Positions 52,382-60,839 of a stretch of 64,000 bases of DNA are shown here, in pieces. Position numbers and translations under genes: made by a program. Below the pieces are notes generated by a model, which was given only the letters and a program-made list of their open reading frames with translations, was not told the DNA's origin and searched no databases. Position 1 is the first letter of the stretch, and each line of letters starts with the position of its first letter. Source of the stretch: Amorphus orientalis (GTDB lineage: Bacteria; Pseudomonadota; Alphaproteobacteria; Rhizobiales; Amorphaceae); contig NZ_JAUSUL010000001.1 of the NCBI RefSeq assembly GCF_030814015.1, positions 1 through 64,000 on the forward strand, given 5' to 3'.

Positions 52382-53686
52382 CTAGAACCCGAACAGGCGC
52401 GGCAGGTACAGAACCACCGCCGGGAACGCCACGAGGATTCCCACCCGAACGATGTCGGCCGTGATGAAGGGCAGGATCCCCTTGATCACGGTGCCGATGC
52501 TCAGGTTCGGCGTCACCGCCTGGATGACAAACAGGTTCATGCCGATCGGCGGGGTGATCAGGCCGATTTCGGCGACGGTCACCACCAGCACGCCGAACCA
52601 GACCCCGTCGAAGCCGATGCCGGTGGCAAGCTGGTAGAGCGGCACCACCGTCAAAAGCACCATGGACAGCGCGTCCATGAAGCAGCCGAGAATGACGTAG
52701 AACACGATCACCAGCAGCACGATGCCAAGCGGCGGCAGGCCGGACGCTTGGATCGCGTCGGTCAGCACGCCGGTCAGGTTGGAGAGTTCGATAAAGTAGT
52801 TGAACAGCGACGCCCCGATCAGGATCAGGAAGATCATGCCGGTCATGCTGGCGGTTTCGGCGAGGCCCTTGACCAGGATCGCGCCCGTCAGCTTGCCACG
52901 CAGCGCCGTGATCAGGAGCGCGCCGCCGGCACCGACGGCCGCCGCCTCGGTCGGCGAGAAGATGCGGCCGTAGATGCCGCCGATGACGAGCCCGATCAGG
53001 AGCAGCGCGTCCCACACCCGCGACAGGGCGACGAGCTTCTCCCTGAACGTGAAGCGCGTGCCGGCCGGGCCCAGCTCCGGCTTGCGCATGACCTGGACCT
53101 TGACCGCCGCCATGTAGAGCACGGTGCCGATCAGCCCCGGGATCAGGGCGGCCGCGAACAGGGCGCCGATCGATTCCCCGGTCATGATCGCATAGAGGAT
53201 CAGGATGATGGACGGCGGGATCAGCACGCCGAGGGTTCCGCCAGCCGCGACGGAGGCGGCGGCCAGGCTGTCGGCGTAGTTGCGCGACCGCATCTCCGGC
53301 ATCGCCACCCGGCCGATCGTCGCTGCCGTGGCGAGGGAGGAACCGCAGATCGCGCCGAAACCGGCCGAGGCGCCCACGGTCGCCATGGCGATGCCGCCGC
53401 GCCAGTGGCCGATCAGAGCCTGGACGCCGGCATAGAGGTTCTTCGAGAGGCCCGAATAGGTGGCGAACACGCCCATGAAGATGAAGAGCGGCACCACCTC
53501 CATGCCGTCGTTGGCGATCGCCTCGTAGGGGAGGTTGGACAGGACATAGGTCGCGCTCGACCATCCGCCGAGCAGGATCGATCCGACCACGCCGACCAGC
53601 GCCATGGCCAGCGCGATCGGAACGCGGACCGCGATCAGGAGGATGACGGCGACAAAGCCGATCGGACCGGCAAGTTCGGGACTCAA
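52382..53686 (-). CDS. TRAP transporter large permease (DctM), second system
   Basis: The 434-residue protein has the DctM helices and motifs F-I-F-M-G-V-F-A-T-Y-S-G-L-S-K and G-G-T-L-G-V-L-I-P-P-S-I-I-L-I-L-Y. The start is the TTG at 53686 whose sequence TTGA overlaps the DctQ stop; the first residues L-S-P-E-L-A-G-P-I-G-F-V lead straight into helix 1. It converges on the OCD-family gene. It is the third gene of a standard P-Q-M set. Confidence 0.94.
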   Translation of the reverse strand: MSPELAGPIGFVAVILLIAVRVPIALAMALVGVVGSILLGGWSSATYVLSNLPYEAIANDGMEVVPLFIFMGVFATYSGLSKNLYAGVQALIGHWRGGIAMATVGASAGFGAICGSSLATAATIGRVAMPEMRSRNYADSLAAASVAAGGTLGVLIPPSIILILYAIMTGESIGALFAAALIPGLIGTVLYMAAVKVQVMRKPELGPAGTRFTFREKLVALSRVWDALLLIGLVIGGIYGRIFSPTEAAAVGAGGALLITALRGKLTGAILVKGLAETASMTGMIFLILIGASLFNYFIELSNLTGVLTDAIQASGLPPLGIVLLVIVFYVILGCFMDALSMVLLTVVPLYQLATGIGFDGVWFGVLVVTVAEIGLITPPIGMNLFVIQAVTPNLSIGTVIKGILPFITADIVRVGILVAFPAVVLYLPRLFGF

Positions 53687-54231
53687 GACGACTGCTCCGG
53701 TTGCCCGCACAGGGCGGCATCGATGGCGCGGGCCAGCGCGGCGAGCACCGCAAGACCCAGCCCCGTCATGAAGATCGCCCAGTACCAGATGATGGGCAGC
53801 TGCAGGTTCAGGGTCGTGTCGCCATAGGCGTAGTAGAGCATCGCCGCCTGCCAGGAGAGCCACAGCAGGAAGGCCATCAGCGCGGCGGAGATGACGGAAA
53901 TGACGATGTCGATGACGTGGCGCAGACGCTTCGGGAACTTGTCGGCGACGATGTCCACGGTGATGTGGGCGCCCTGGGTGAAGCCGTAGGGGATCGACAG
54001 GGAGGCCGCGGCAACAAGGCACAGCTTGGTGATGTCGAAGGTGTCGACGAAGGCGCCCCCGACCAGACGGCGCCAGAGAATGTCGGCGCAGGTCAGCACG
54101 ATCGCGACGATCAGCGTGGCGACCCCCGCCAGGCCCAGCCAGAACGTCACGCGCGCGAGCGCGCGGGTCGCCGTCAGGTGCATACCGCCGGTCGAACGGA
54201 TGTCACCGTCCAGTTGATCGAGTTCACTCAT
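53683..54231 (-). CDS. TRAP transporter small permease (DctQ), second system
   Basis: The 182-residue protein has four membrane helices and the DctQ pattern (D-I-L-W-R-R-L-V-G-G and Y-G-F-T-Q-G-A-H-I-T-V-D-I). The ATG at 54231 is the first after an unlikely upstream extension. It lies 104 nt after DctP and overlaps DctM by 4 nt. Confidence 0.92.
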   Translation of the reverse strand: MSELDQLDGDIRSTGGMHLTATRALARVTFWLGLAGVATLIVAIVLTCADILWRRLVGGAFVDTFDITKLCLVAAASLSIPYGFTQGAHITVDIVADKFPKRLRHVIDIVISVISAALMAFLLWLSWQAAMLYYAYGDTTLNLQLPIIWYWAIFMTGLGLAVLAALARAIDAALCGQPEQSS

Positions 54232-54335
54232 CGCGGACGAAGGCCTCTTAAGACGCACGATGACCCTGGACCGGGTCCAGGGCCATCCGGTTGGCCGGCT
54301 CCGACAAGCGGAGCCGGGCTTTCAGTCCCGCGCGA

Positions 54336-55376
54336 TCAGGACTGGTACTTCTGCACCAGCTCGCGGGTCTTTTCGTAGAGCTCCTGCGGGTTCTCGACGC
54401 CCTCGGACTTGAGGCTCTCCAGATAGGAGTCGATCATCGGCTCGAGCTGCTGGCGCCATTCGTCGCGCTTGGCGTCGGAGATCTCGATGACCTCCTGCCC
54501 GCGATCGATGGCGTCCTGCTTGCCGGCGGCATCCCACTTGTCCCACCAGGGGCCGATCTTGGACTGCCAGGCTTCGCCGGTGGTCTCGTCGATCAGGGTG
54601 CGGAGGTTCTCCGGCATGTTCTGATAGGTGCGCGGGTTCATCACCACGTAGAACGCGGCCGCATAGACGCGGGCGTCGGTGTGGTACTTGAGCACCTCGT
54701 TCAGCTTGATCGCGCCGACCAGGTCCCAGGTGGTGGCCACGCCGTCGATCGCGCCCTTCTGCAGCGCCTCGTAGATCTGGGAGGGCGGCATGCCGATGGC
54801 GCTCGCGCCTTCGAACTCGAGCATGGCGTTGACCGCCGGGCCGGGCGAGCGGATGCGCAGGCCCTTGAGGTCGGACAGCTCGCGGATCGGCCGGTCCACC
54901 GTGTGGAACAGCGCGCCGTGGTGGGTCATCAGACCGAGCACCTTGAAGTCGTCGTACTCACCGCCGAGCTGGTTGGTCTGGTAGAGTTCCCACAGCGCGC
55001 GGCTGCCGGCTTCGGCCCGCTCCACAACGAACGGCAGCTCGATGATGGAAGTGTGCGGGAACCGGCCGCGCGGAATGCCGGCGAGACCCAGCGCCACGTC
55101 GGTAACGCCGGCGCGGACCTGGTCGGCCTGGCGCGGCAGCTTGCCGAGCGCGCTGTTGGCGGCATGGATCTCGAAGTCGATCTGGCCGTCGGATTTCTCG
55201 CGCAGCTCCTCGGCCCAGGGGCGGAGCATGTCCACCTCGAACCCGTGCGTCGGCGGCAGGTAGTGGCTGATGTCCAGCTTGATCGTCTCGGCACGCAGAA
55301 CGGCCGGCATGGCAAGCACGCCGGCGGCAGCGGCCGTTCCGGCCAGGAACGTTCTGCGGTTGGTCTTGAAGGCCAT
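54336..55376 (-). CDS. TRAP transporter substrate-binding protein (DctP), second system
   Basis: The 346-residue protein begins with a Tat-like signal (T-N-R-R-T-F-L-A-G then A-A-A-G-V-L-A-M-P-A-V-L-R-A), so it may be exported folded. The DctP fold includes L-K-G-L-R-I-R-S-P-G-P-A-V, with the ligand-binding arginine, and Q-K-G-A-I-D-G-V-A-T-T. It differs clearly from the DctP at 47493-48470, so the two transporters probably have different ligands or affinities. Confidence 0.95.
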   Translation of the reverse strand: MAFKTNRRTFLAGTAAAAGVLAMPAVLRAETIKLDISHYLPPTHGFEVDMLRPWAEELREKSDGQIDFEIHAANSALGKLPRQADQVRAGVTDVALGLAGIPRGRFPHTSIIELPFVVERAEAGSRALWELYQTNQLGGEYDDFKVLGLMTHHGALFHTVDRPIRELSDLKGLRIRSPGPAVNAMLEFEGASAIGMPPSQIYEALQKGAIDGVATTWDLVGAIKLNEVLKYHTDARVYAAAFYVVMNPRTYQNMPENLRTLIDETTGEAWQSKIGPWWDKWDAAGKQDAIDRGQEVIEISDAKRDEWRQQLEPMIDSYLESLKSEGVENPQELYEKTRELVQKYQS

Positions 55377-55748
55377 GTTCGGATCCTCCCGAGTTGGTCG
55401 CGCTCTCCGATGGTCGTCATCGGCGCACACGACTGTGGCACTCACTGGTCTGCGGGCCGGTGCGTCCTCGACGGCGGCGCGGCGGGAGCCGACTTGTCCC
55501 GGCGCGCGCCCGCGAACCTTGACCACGACCTGTTGCCCACCGGCGCGGATATTGCAACACTTGAGTCGTGCCGGATTGTCGCGTGTGCGGCGCGATTCGA
55601 TCATTCCGCGCTGCAAAATGCTTTCCGCATCCCGGAATCTGGCAGATCCCGGTTGGCTGCACGCGGGACGCGCCAGCGAACATCCTCGGTGCGCGGCGCG
55701 GTCGGCGCGTTCGACCGGCCCCGATGTCCGCGGCAGGGCGGGGATCCC
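55377..55748. other. Divergent intergenic region (372 nt)
   Basis: The spacer separates the second DctP gene from the His-tailed MFS gene. It contains GTTGC...GCAAC (about 55532-55558), a 5-bp inverted repeat with a long spacer, and otherwise nothing recognised. Both promoters should lie here. Confidence 0.4.
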
Positions 55749-57122
55749 ATGCTTCAGGTACTCGGCAACAGGACCTACCGCCACCTCTTCGCCGCGCAGG
55801 CGCTCTCCCTCGTTGGCACGGGGCTGACCACGGTCGCCCTCGCGCTGCTCGCCTACGATATCGCCGGACCGGACGCCGGGGCCGTGCTCGGCACGGCGCT
55901 CGCCCTCAAGATGATCGCTTATGTCGGCATCGCGCCGATCGCCGGTGCCTTCGCAGACCGGCTGCCACGCAGGACGTTCCTTGTCACGCTGGACCTCTGC
56001 CGGGCCGTGCTGGTGCTCCTGCTCCCTTTCGTGACCGAGGTCTGGCAGATCTACGCCCTGGTGTTCGCCTTCCAGTCCTTCTCCGCCGCCTTCACGCCGA
56101 CCTTCCAGGCCACCATTCCGGACATCCTTCCCGACGAGCGGGACTATACCAACGCGCTCTCCCTCTCCCGGCTCGCCTACGATCTGGAATCCCTGATCAG
56201 CCCGATGCTGGCCGGCCTGCTCCTGAGCCTCATCAGCTTCCACTGGCTGTTCGCGGGAACGGCCATCGGCTTTCTGGCCTCCGCCGCGCTCGTGGTGTCC
56301 GTGGCATTGCCCGCCGCGCAGAGGCTGGCCCATGAAGGCGGGGTCCATGCCCGCATAACCCGCGGCATGCGGATCTATCTGAAGACCCCCCGCCTGCGCG
56401 GCCTTTTGGCGCTGAGCTTCGCCGTCTCCGCAGCCGGCGCCATGGTGATCGTCAACACCGTCGTCTATGTCCGCGATGTCCTCGGCGGCACCGATCAGGA
56501 CGTGGCGGTTTATTTTGCCGCCTATGGCCTCGGCTCTATGGCTGTGGCCCTCGCCCTGCCACGCCTGTTGGACCGGCTGGTGCCGCGGACGGTGATGCTG
56601 GCGGGGGGAGCGGTGCTTGGCACCACACTGCTGGCAGCGACCGCCAACCCCTACCCGGCCGTGGCCTTCGGGCTCTGGTCGGTGCTCGGGGCCGGCGCAG
56701 CTCTGGTGCTCACCCCGTCCGGCCTCTTGTTGCGCCGCTCCGCCCACGCGGAAGACCGGCCGGCGATCTTCTCCGCTCAGTTTGCGCTGTCTCACGCGGG
56801 CTGGCTGGTCACCTATCCGGCGGCCGGCTGGATCGGTGCCCGGCTCGGGCTCGACACCGCCTTCGTGGTCATGGCGGCCGGGGCGCTTGCGGGAACGCTC
56901 GTCGCCGCCGTGCTGTGGCCCCGTCACGACCCGGAGGTGATCGAGCACGAACACGCCGAGATGCGGCACACTCATGCGCACGTTCACGACGATCATCACC
57001 AGCATGCCCACGACGGGTCGGAGAACGGAGAGCCGCATCGCCACGCGCACCGCCACGAGCCGCTGCGCCACGCCCATCCGTTCGTGATCGACGACCATCA
57101 TCCGCACTGGCCGACGGGCTGA
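55749..57122 (+). CDS. MFS exporter with histidine-rich tail (NreB-like, possible metal efflux)
   Basis: The 457-residue protein has twelve helices and a major-facilitator motif G-A-F-A-D-R-L-P-R-R-T in the loop after helix 2. The last 55 residues, after the final helix, hold about twenty histidines (H-T-H-A-H-V-H-D-D-H-H-Q-H-A-H and further). This tail is the hallmark of NreB-type nickel exporters, in which it binds metal. Nickel or cobalt efflux is therefore likely but not proven. No metal regulator gene is adjacent. Confidence 0.85.
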   Translation: MLQVLGNRTYRHLFAAQALSLVGTGLTTVALALLAYDIAGPDAGAVLGTALALKMIAYVGIAPIAGAFADRLPRRTFLVTLDLCRAVLVLLLPFVTEVWQIYALVFAFQSFSAAFTPTFQATIPDILPDERDYTNALSLSRLAYDLESLISPMLAGLLLSLISFHWLFAGTAIGFLASAALVVSVALPAAQRLAHEGGVHARITRGMRIYLKTPRLRGLLALSFAVSAAGAMVIVNTVVYVRDVLGGTDQDVAVYFAAYGLGSMAVALALPRLLDRLVPRTVMLAGGAVLGTTLLAATANPYPAVAFGLWSVLGAGAALVLTPSGLLLRRSAHAEDRPAIFSAQFALSHAGWLVTYPAAGWIGARLGLDTAFVVMAAGALAGTLVAAVLWPRHDPEVIEHEHAEMRHTHAHVHDDHHQHAHDGSENGEPHRHAHRHEPLRHAHPFVIDDHHPHWPTG

Positions 57123-57231
57123 CATCCGGCCAGATCAATCTCCGGATGCATTTTCCGGCGGCAGCCATTCAGGCTTTCAGACCGTCAAATGCTGCTACAC
57201 TGTCAGGGCTTCGCTTTCCGGGAGGGCTGAC

Positions 57232-58359
57232 ATGTCGCGCATTCCGAGGCTGCGTTCCGTGGTGACCAGCCGACTGATCGCCTGGGCGGTGGCAGCCGTG
57301 GCGGTGGGGTCGGGGCTCGGTCCCGCACCGCTGTCGGCCCAGGACCTCTACCAGGGCCGAGTCGCCACCCGTTTGAGCCCGGAATTCTACGACTGGCACC
57401 GCTATCAGGCCACGCCCTTCTTCACCCGCTACATGAAACCGGACGGGCGCATCTTCGACCCCGAGAACGGCGGGATCAGTCACTCGGAAAGCCAGGCCTA
57501 CGGCATGGCGATCGCGTTTGCCGCCGACGCACCGGAGACCTTCGATCTGGTGTGGGAGTGGACCCGCAAGACGCTGCGAAATCCCGACGGCCTGCACGCC
57601 TGGAAATACGATCCCTATCAGGGCGTCGTCGACCGCAACAACGCCACCGACGCCGACCTGATCATCGCGGCGATGCTGAGTCTCGCCGCGAAGCGCTGGA
57701 ACCGGGGCGACTATCTCGCTTTTGCCGCCGAGACCGCCCAGGCGCTCGGCAACGCCGTGCTGGTCGACCATCAGGGCTACGTGGTCATGCTGCCGGGCAG
57801 GCAGGGTTTCATGCCGCCCTCACAGCCCGACGGACCCGTGATCAACCTCTCCTATTATCACTTCGACATGATGCAGATCGTGGCCGACCTCGCGCCCAAC
57901 CAGCCGTGGCGTCAGGCGATCGAGGCGGGATGGGTCTTCTATGAACGGGTGCTTGCGGAGTGGAACCCGAGCGACTGGACGTCGGTCCGAGATCCGAACC
58001 ATCCAGTGCCGGCGCAGAATTTCGCCAAGCGGTCCTCCTATGATGCGATCCGGGCTCCCATCAACATCCTCTCGGTGGAATGGGCGGCGCACCCGCAGAT
58101 CCTCGACATCATCGACAACCGCTTTGAGCAGAACGGCGGCCTGCCCGGCATCTACGATCCCGTCAGCCGCCAGCGGACCGGAAACCTCACCAACAGCGGC
58201 TACCGGATCATCGCCGCCGCGATCGACTGCGTCGCGGACGGCAATCCGGTCCCGCTCGAGCTGCTCAACTTCCGGCCGGAGACCTATTTCGGCTCGGCGC
58301 TGCATCTGATGGTGATCCACCAGCTCTACACCAAGCACCCGAACTGCATCCGGCTGTGA
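57232..58359 (+). CDS. Glycoside hydrolase family 8 glucanase
   Basis: The 375-residue protein has a signal peptide (R-L-I-A-W-A-V-A-A-V-A-V-G ... L-S-A-Q) and a GH8 (alpha/alpha)6 domain. The proton donor lies in S-E-S-Q-A-Y-G-M (E near residue 87) and the conserved aspartate in N-A-T-D-A-D-L-I-I-A. GH8 enzymes cut beta-1,4-glucans, and BcsZ-like ones trim bacterial cellulose. No cellulose synthase gene is in the window; the convergent sugar-nucleotide operon suggests action on an exported polysaccharide. Confidence 0.93.
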   Translation: MSRIPRLRSVVTSRLIAWAVAAVAVGSGLGPAPLSAQDLYQGRVATRLSPEFYDWHRYQATPFFTRYMKPDGRIFDPENGGISHSESQAYGMAIAFAADAPETFDLVWEWTRKTLRNPDGLHAWKYDPYQGVVDRNNATDADLIIAAMLSLAAKRWNRGDYLAFAAETAQALGNAVLVDHQGYVVMLPGRQGFMPPSQPDGPVINLSYYHFDMMQIVADLAPNQPWRQAIEAGWVFYERVLAEWNPSDWTSVRDPNHPVPAQNFAKRSSYDAIRAPINILSVEWAAHPQILDIIDNRFEQNGGLPGIYDPVSRQRTGNLTNSGYRIIAAAIDCVADGNPVPLELLNFRPETYFGSALHLMVIHQLYTKHPNCIRL

Positions 58360-58378
58360 GATCCGGCGCCCTTGCCGC

Positions 58379-59329
58379 TCAGGTGGTCGCGGAAGTGCTC
58401 TCGCTCCGGACCCAGGTTTCCACTGCTTCGCGCCAGGGAGTGGGCGACCAGCCGAGAAGCTGTCGCGCCTTGTGCGTCGACCCGACGATGATGTCGGGTT
58501 CGCCCGGCCGCATCGGCCGCGCCCCGAACCGGCAGAGCGTGGGATCGGCCCCGAGCGTGTCGGCGATCGCCAGCACCACGTCCCTGAGGGCCGGCGCCTC
58601 TCCGGAACAGACATTGAAGAGATCGAACGTCGTCCGCGGCAGGTCATCGGCCAGCGCGAGATAGAGCGCGACCACGTCCTCGACCGGCAGGACGTCGCGG
58701 CGCTGCAGACAGGGCGACAGCGCGACCTCCCGCCCGTCCCGAAGGGCGGCCGCCACCGAGGGCAGCAGCTTTTCCGGCGCCTCCAGCGGGCCGAACGGCA
58801 GAAACAGCCGGGCCACCCGGGTGGGTACTCCGGTGCGCAGCGCAAGCTGCCGCGCGAACAGGGTTTCGGTCAGTTTCGACAGGCCGTAGGGCGTCGAGGG
58901 AAGACAGGCCTCGTCCTCCGTATGCGGTGCGTCGCCGTCGGCATATTCGGACACCGTCCCGGTCACGATCACCGCACCGCCGAGCTCCACCATCGCCGCG
59001 AAGATCGGGCCGAGGGGGGCGACGTTGAGCGCATGTCCCGCCGTCAGGTCGTAATCGGCGCCGGCGTAGTTCTTCGTGTATCCGGCATGCTGAATCCAGA
59101 GATCCGGCTGCACGGTCCGCGCCCGGTCCGCGATCTCCTCCGGCCGCGTCAGGTCGAGCGGCTCAAGCGGCACGCCGGCCGCCGCAAGGCGCCGGGTCCG
59201 CTCGCCCCGGATCCCCTCCAGCATTCCCGGACGGCTGACCGCCCCGATCACCTCGTGGCCTTCTGCGCGGAAGCCGGCCGCCAGATGGTAGCCGACGAAG
59301 CTCGTGACGCCGGTGATCAGAACCTTCAC
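58379..59329 (-). CDS. NAD-dependent sugar-nucleotide SDR (epimerase/reductase)
   Basis: The 316-residue extended SDR has the Rossmann motif T-G-V-T-S-F-V-G near residue 8 and the catalytic Y-G-L-S-K near residue 150, with the Ser/Thr in V-T-G-T-V-S. It probably reduces or epimerises the 4-keto sugar made by the RfbG homologue upstream. The GTG start at 59329 overlaps the preceding stop (GTGA). The exact product sugar cannot be read from sequence. Confidence 0.9.
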   Translation of the reverse strand: MKVLITGVTSFVGYHLAAGFRAEGHEVIGAVSRPGMLEGIRGERTRRLAAAGVPLEPLDLTRPEEIADRARTVQPDLWIQHAGYTKNYAGADYDLTAGHALNVAPLGPIFAAMVELGGAVIVTGTVSEYADGDAPHTEDEACLPSTPYGLSKLTETLFARQLALRTGVPTRVARLFLPFGPLEAPEKLLPSVAAALRDGREVALSPCLQRRDVLPVEDVVALYLALADDLPRTTFDLFNVCSGEAPALRDVVLAIADTLGADPTLCRFGARPMRPGEPDIIVGSTHKARQLLGWSPTPWREAVETWVRSESTSATT

Positions 59330-59769
59330 GCGGCCTCCCAGCGATAGGGAATCCGGTCGGTATCCGGCGGCAGGTCGTCGCCTTCCGCCGGATCGAACGG
59401 TTCCGTGGCGCAGTTGGCGATCAGGGACTCGCCCGCCCCGATCCCCCTGAAGCCGTACCAGACGCCCGGCCGGATGGTCAGCAGACCGTAGGTCTCCCGG
59501 CCGAGCCGGAGCTCCTGCGGATCTGCGTCCGGATGCCAGAGCACGACGGCGACTTCGCCGATCGGAACCGCCAGGTTCACCGTCTTGGAGCGGTGCATGT
59601 GCCAGGCCTTCACCACCCCCTGGCGGATCGTCGAGAAGTAGATTTCGCCGAACGCCTCGAAATGGGGGTCGGTCGCGCGCAGCATGTGCAGCACGGCGCC
59701 GCGATCGTCGGGAAACTGGCGGAGCGGCCGCAACGACCACCCCGCCCCCTCTCTCGGCTCCGCGCTCAT
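59326..59769 (-). CDS. dTDP-4-dehydrorhamnose 3,5-epimerase-like (RmlC-like) cupin
   Basis: The 147-residue cupin resembles RmlC: the R-Q-G-V-V-K-A-W-H-M-H-R-S-K-T strand carries the histidine corresponding to the catalytic base, and G-V-W-Y-G-F-R-G-I is the later aromatic site. It lies between a CDP-glucose dehydratase and an SDR, so it probably epimerises a CDP-4-keto-6-deoxy sugar instead of the dTDP form. It overlaps both neighbours by 4 nt. It is shorter than typical RmlC (about 180). Confidence 0.85.
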   Translation of the reverse strand: MSAEPREGAGWSLRPLRQFPDDRGAVLHMLRATDPHFEAFGEIYFSTIRQGVVKAWHMHRSKTVNLAVPIGEVAVVLWHPDADPQELRLGRETYGLLTIRPGVWYGFRGIGAGESLIANCATEPFDPAEGDDLPPDTDRIPYRWEAA

Positions 59770-60839
59770 GGGCGGCCGAGCTCCTTCCATGCCCACTCGT
59801 AGGCGGCGATCTGACCGCCGGTGAACTCCGGAACATCTGCCCCGTCGTTCCACGCCCGGTACCAGCCGACGGTCTCCGCCACCGATTCCTCGTAGCCCCA
59901 TACCGGCTCCCACTTCAGATAATGGCTCGCCCGGTCGGTGTTGAGCTGCAGCCAGTGGTCCTCGTGGGGCGCGTTGGGGTCGCGCTGGACCGACAGCTCG
60001 CCCGATCCCCAGATGTCGATGACCTTGCGGACCACCTCTTCGACCATCCGGTTCGCGCCATGTCCCGGCCCGAGGTTCCAGCTCTTGCAGAAGGCGTCGC
60101 CATCGTCCCCCTCCAGCTTGCGGCCGAGCAGCAGATAGCCGCCCAGGGGCTCCAGAACGTGCTGCCAGGGACGGGTCGCATCGGGGCTGCGGATGACGAT
60201 GGTCTCTCCGGCCCTGAGGAAGCGGATGCAGTCGGGGATCAGTCGGTCCTTGGCCCAGTCGCCGCCGCCGATGACATTGCCCGCCCGGGTGGTCGCCGCC
60301 CGCAGCTGCCCCTTCAGGAAGGAGTTCCAGTAGGCGTCGAAGACGATCTCCGCACAGCCCTTCGAGGCACTGTAGGGATCGCGTCCGCCGAGCGTATCGG
60401 TCTCCCGGTAGCCCCACTCCCAGTCGACGTTGCGGTAGCACTTGTCGGAGGTGATGAAGACGAGCGTGCGCACGCTGTCGCTCTTCCGGATCGCCTCCAG
60501 CAGGTTCACCGCGCCGCCGACATTGGTGTCGAACGTGCCCTTGGGATCGGCATAGGCCGGACGCACCAGGGCCTGGGCGGCCAGGTGGAACACGATCTCC
60601 GGACGGACCTCGTCGATCGCCCGGCTGATGGCGTCGGCGTCGCGCAGATCGCCCTCGATGTGGCGCATCCGGTCTTTCAGCCTGAGCAGCTCGAAATGGC
60701 TGTTCTCGTAGGCCGGGGGCAGCGCGAAGCCGGAGACGTCGGCACCCAGCTCCAGCAACCAGGCGCAGAGCCAGGACCCCTTGAAGCCGGTGTGCCCGGT
60801 GACGAGAACCCGCTTGCCGCGATAGATGTCGTCAAACAT
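59766..60839 (-). CDS. rfbG: CDP-glucose 4,6-dehydratase
   Basis: The 357-residue SDR has T-G-H-T-G-F-K-G-S-W near residue 14, the motif typical of RfbG/DdhB rather than RmlB, a T-S-D-K-C-Y-R-N active-site threonine/aspartate region and the catalytic Y-S-A-S-K-G. It converts CDP-glucose to CDP-4-keto-6-deoxyglucose. It overlaps rfbF by 8 nt and the RmlC-like gene by 4 nt, so these steps are transcribed together. Confidence 0.96.
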   Translation of the reverse strand: MFDDIYRGKRVLVTGHTGFKGSWLCAWLLELGADVSGFALPPAYENSHFELLRLKDRMRHIEGDLRDADAISRAIDEVRPEIVFHLAAQALVRPAYADPKGTFDTNVGGAVNLLEAIRKSDSVRTLVFITSDKCYRNVDWEWGYRETDTLGGRDPYSASKGCAEIVFDAYWNSFLKGQLRAATTRAGNVIGGGDWAKDRLIPDCIRFLRAGETIVIRSPDATRPWQHVLEPLGGYLLLGRKLEGDDGDAFCKSWNLGPGHGANRMVEEVVRKVIDIWGSGELSVQRDPNAPHEDHWLQLNTDRASHYLKWEPVWGYEESVAETVGWYRAWNDGADVPEFTGGQIAAYEWAWKELGRP

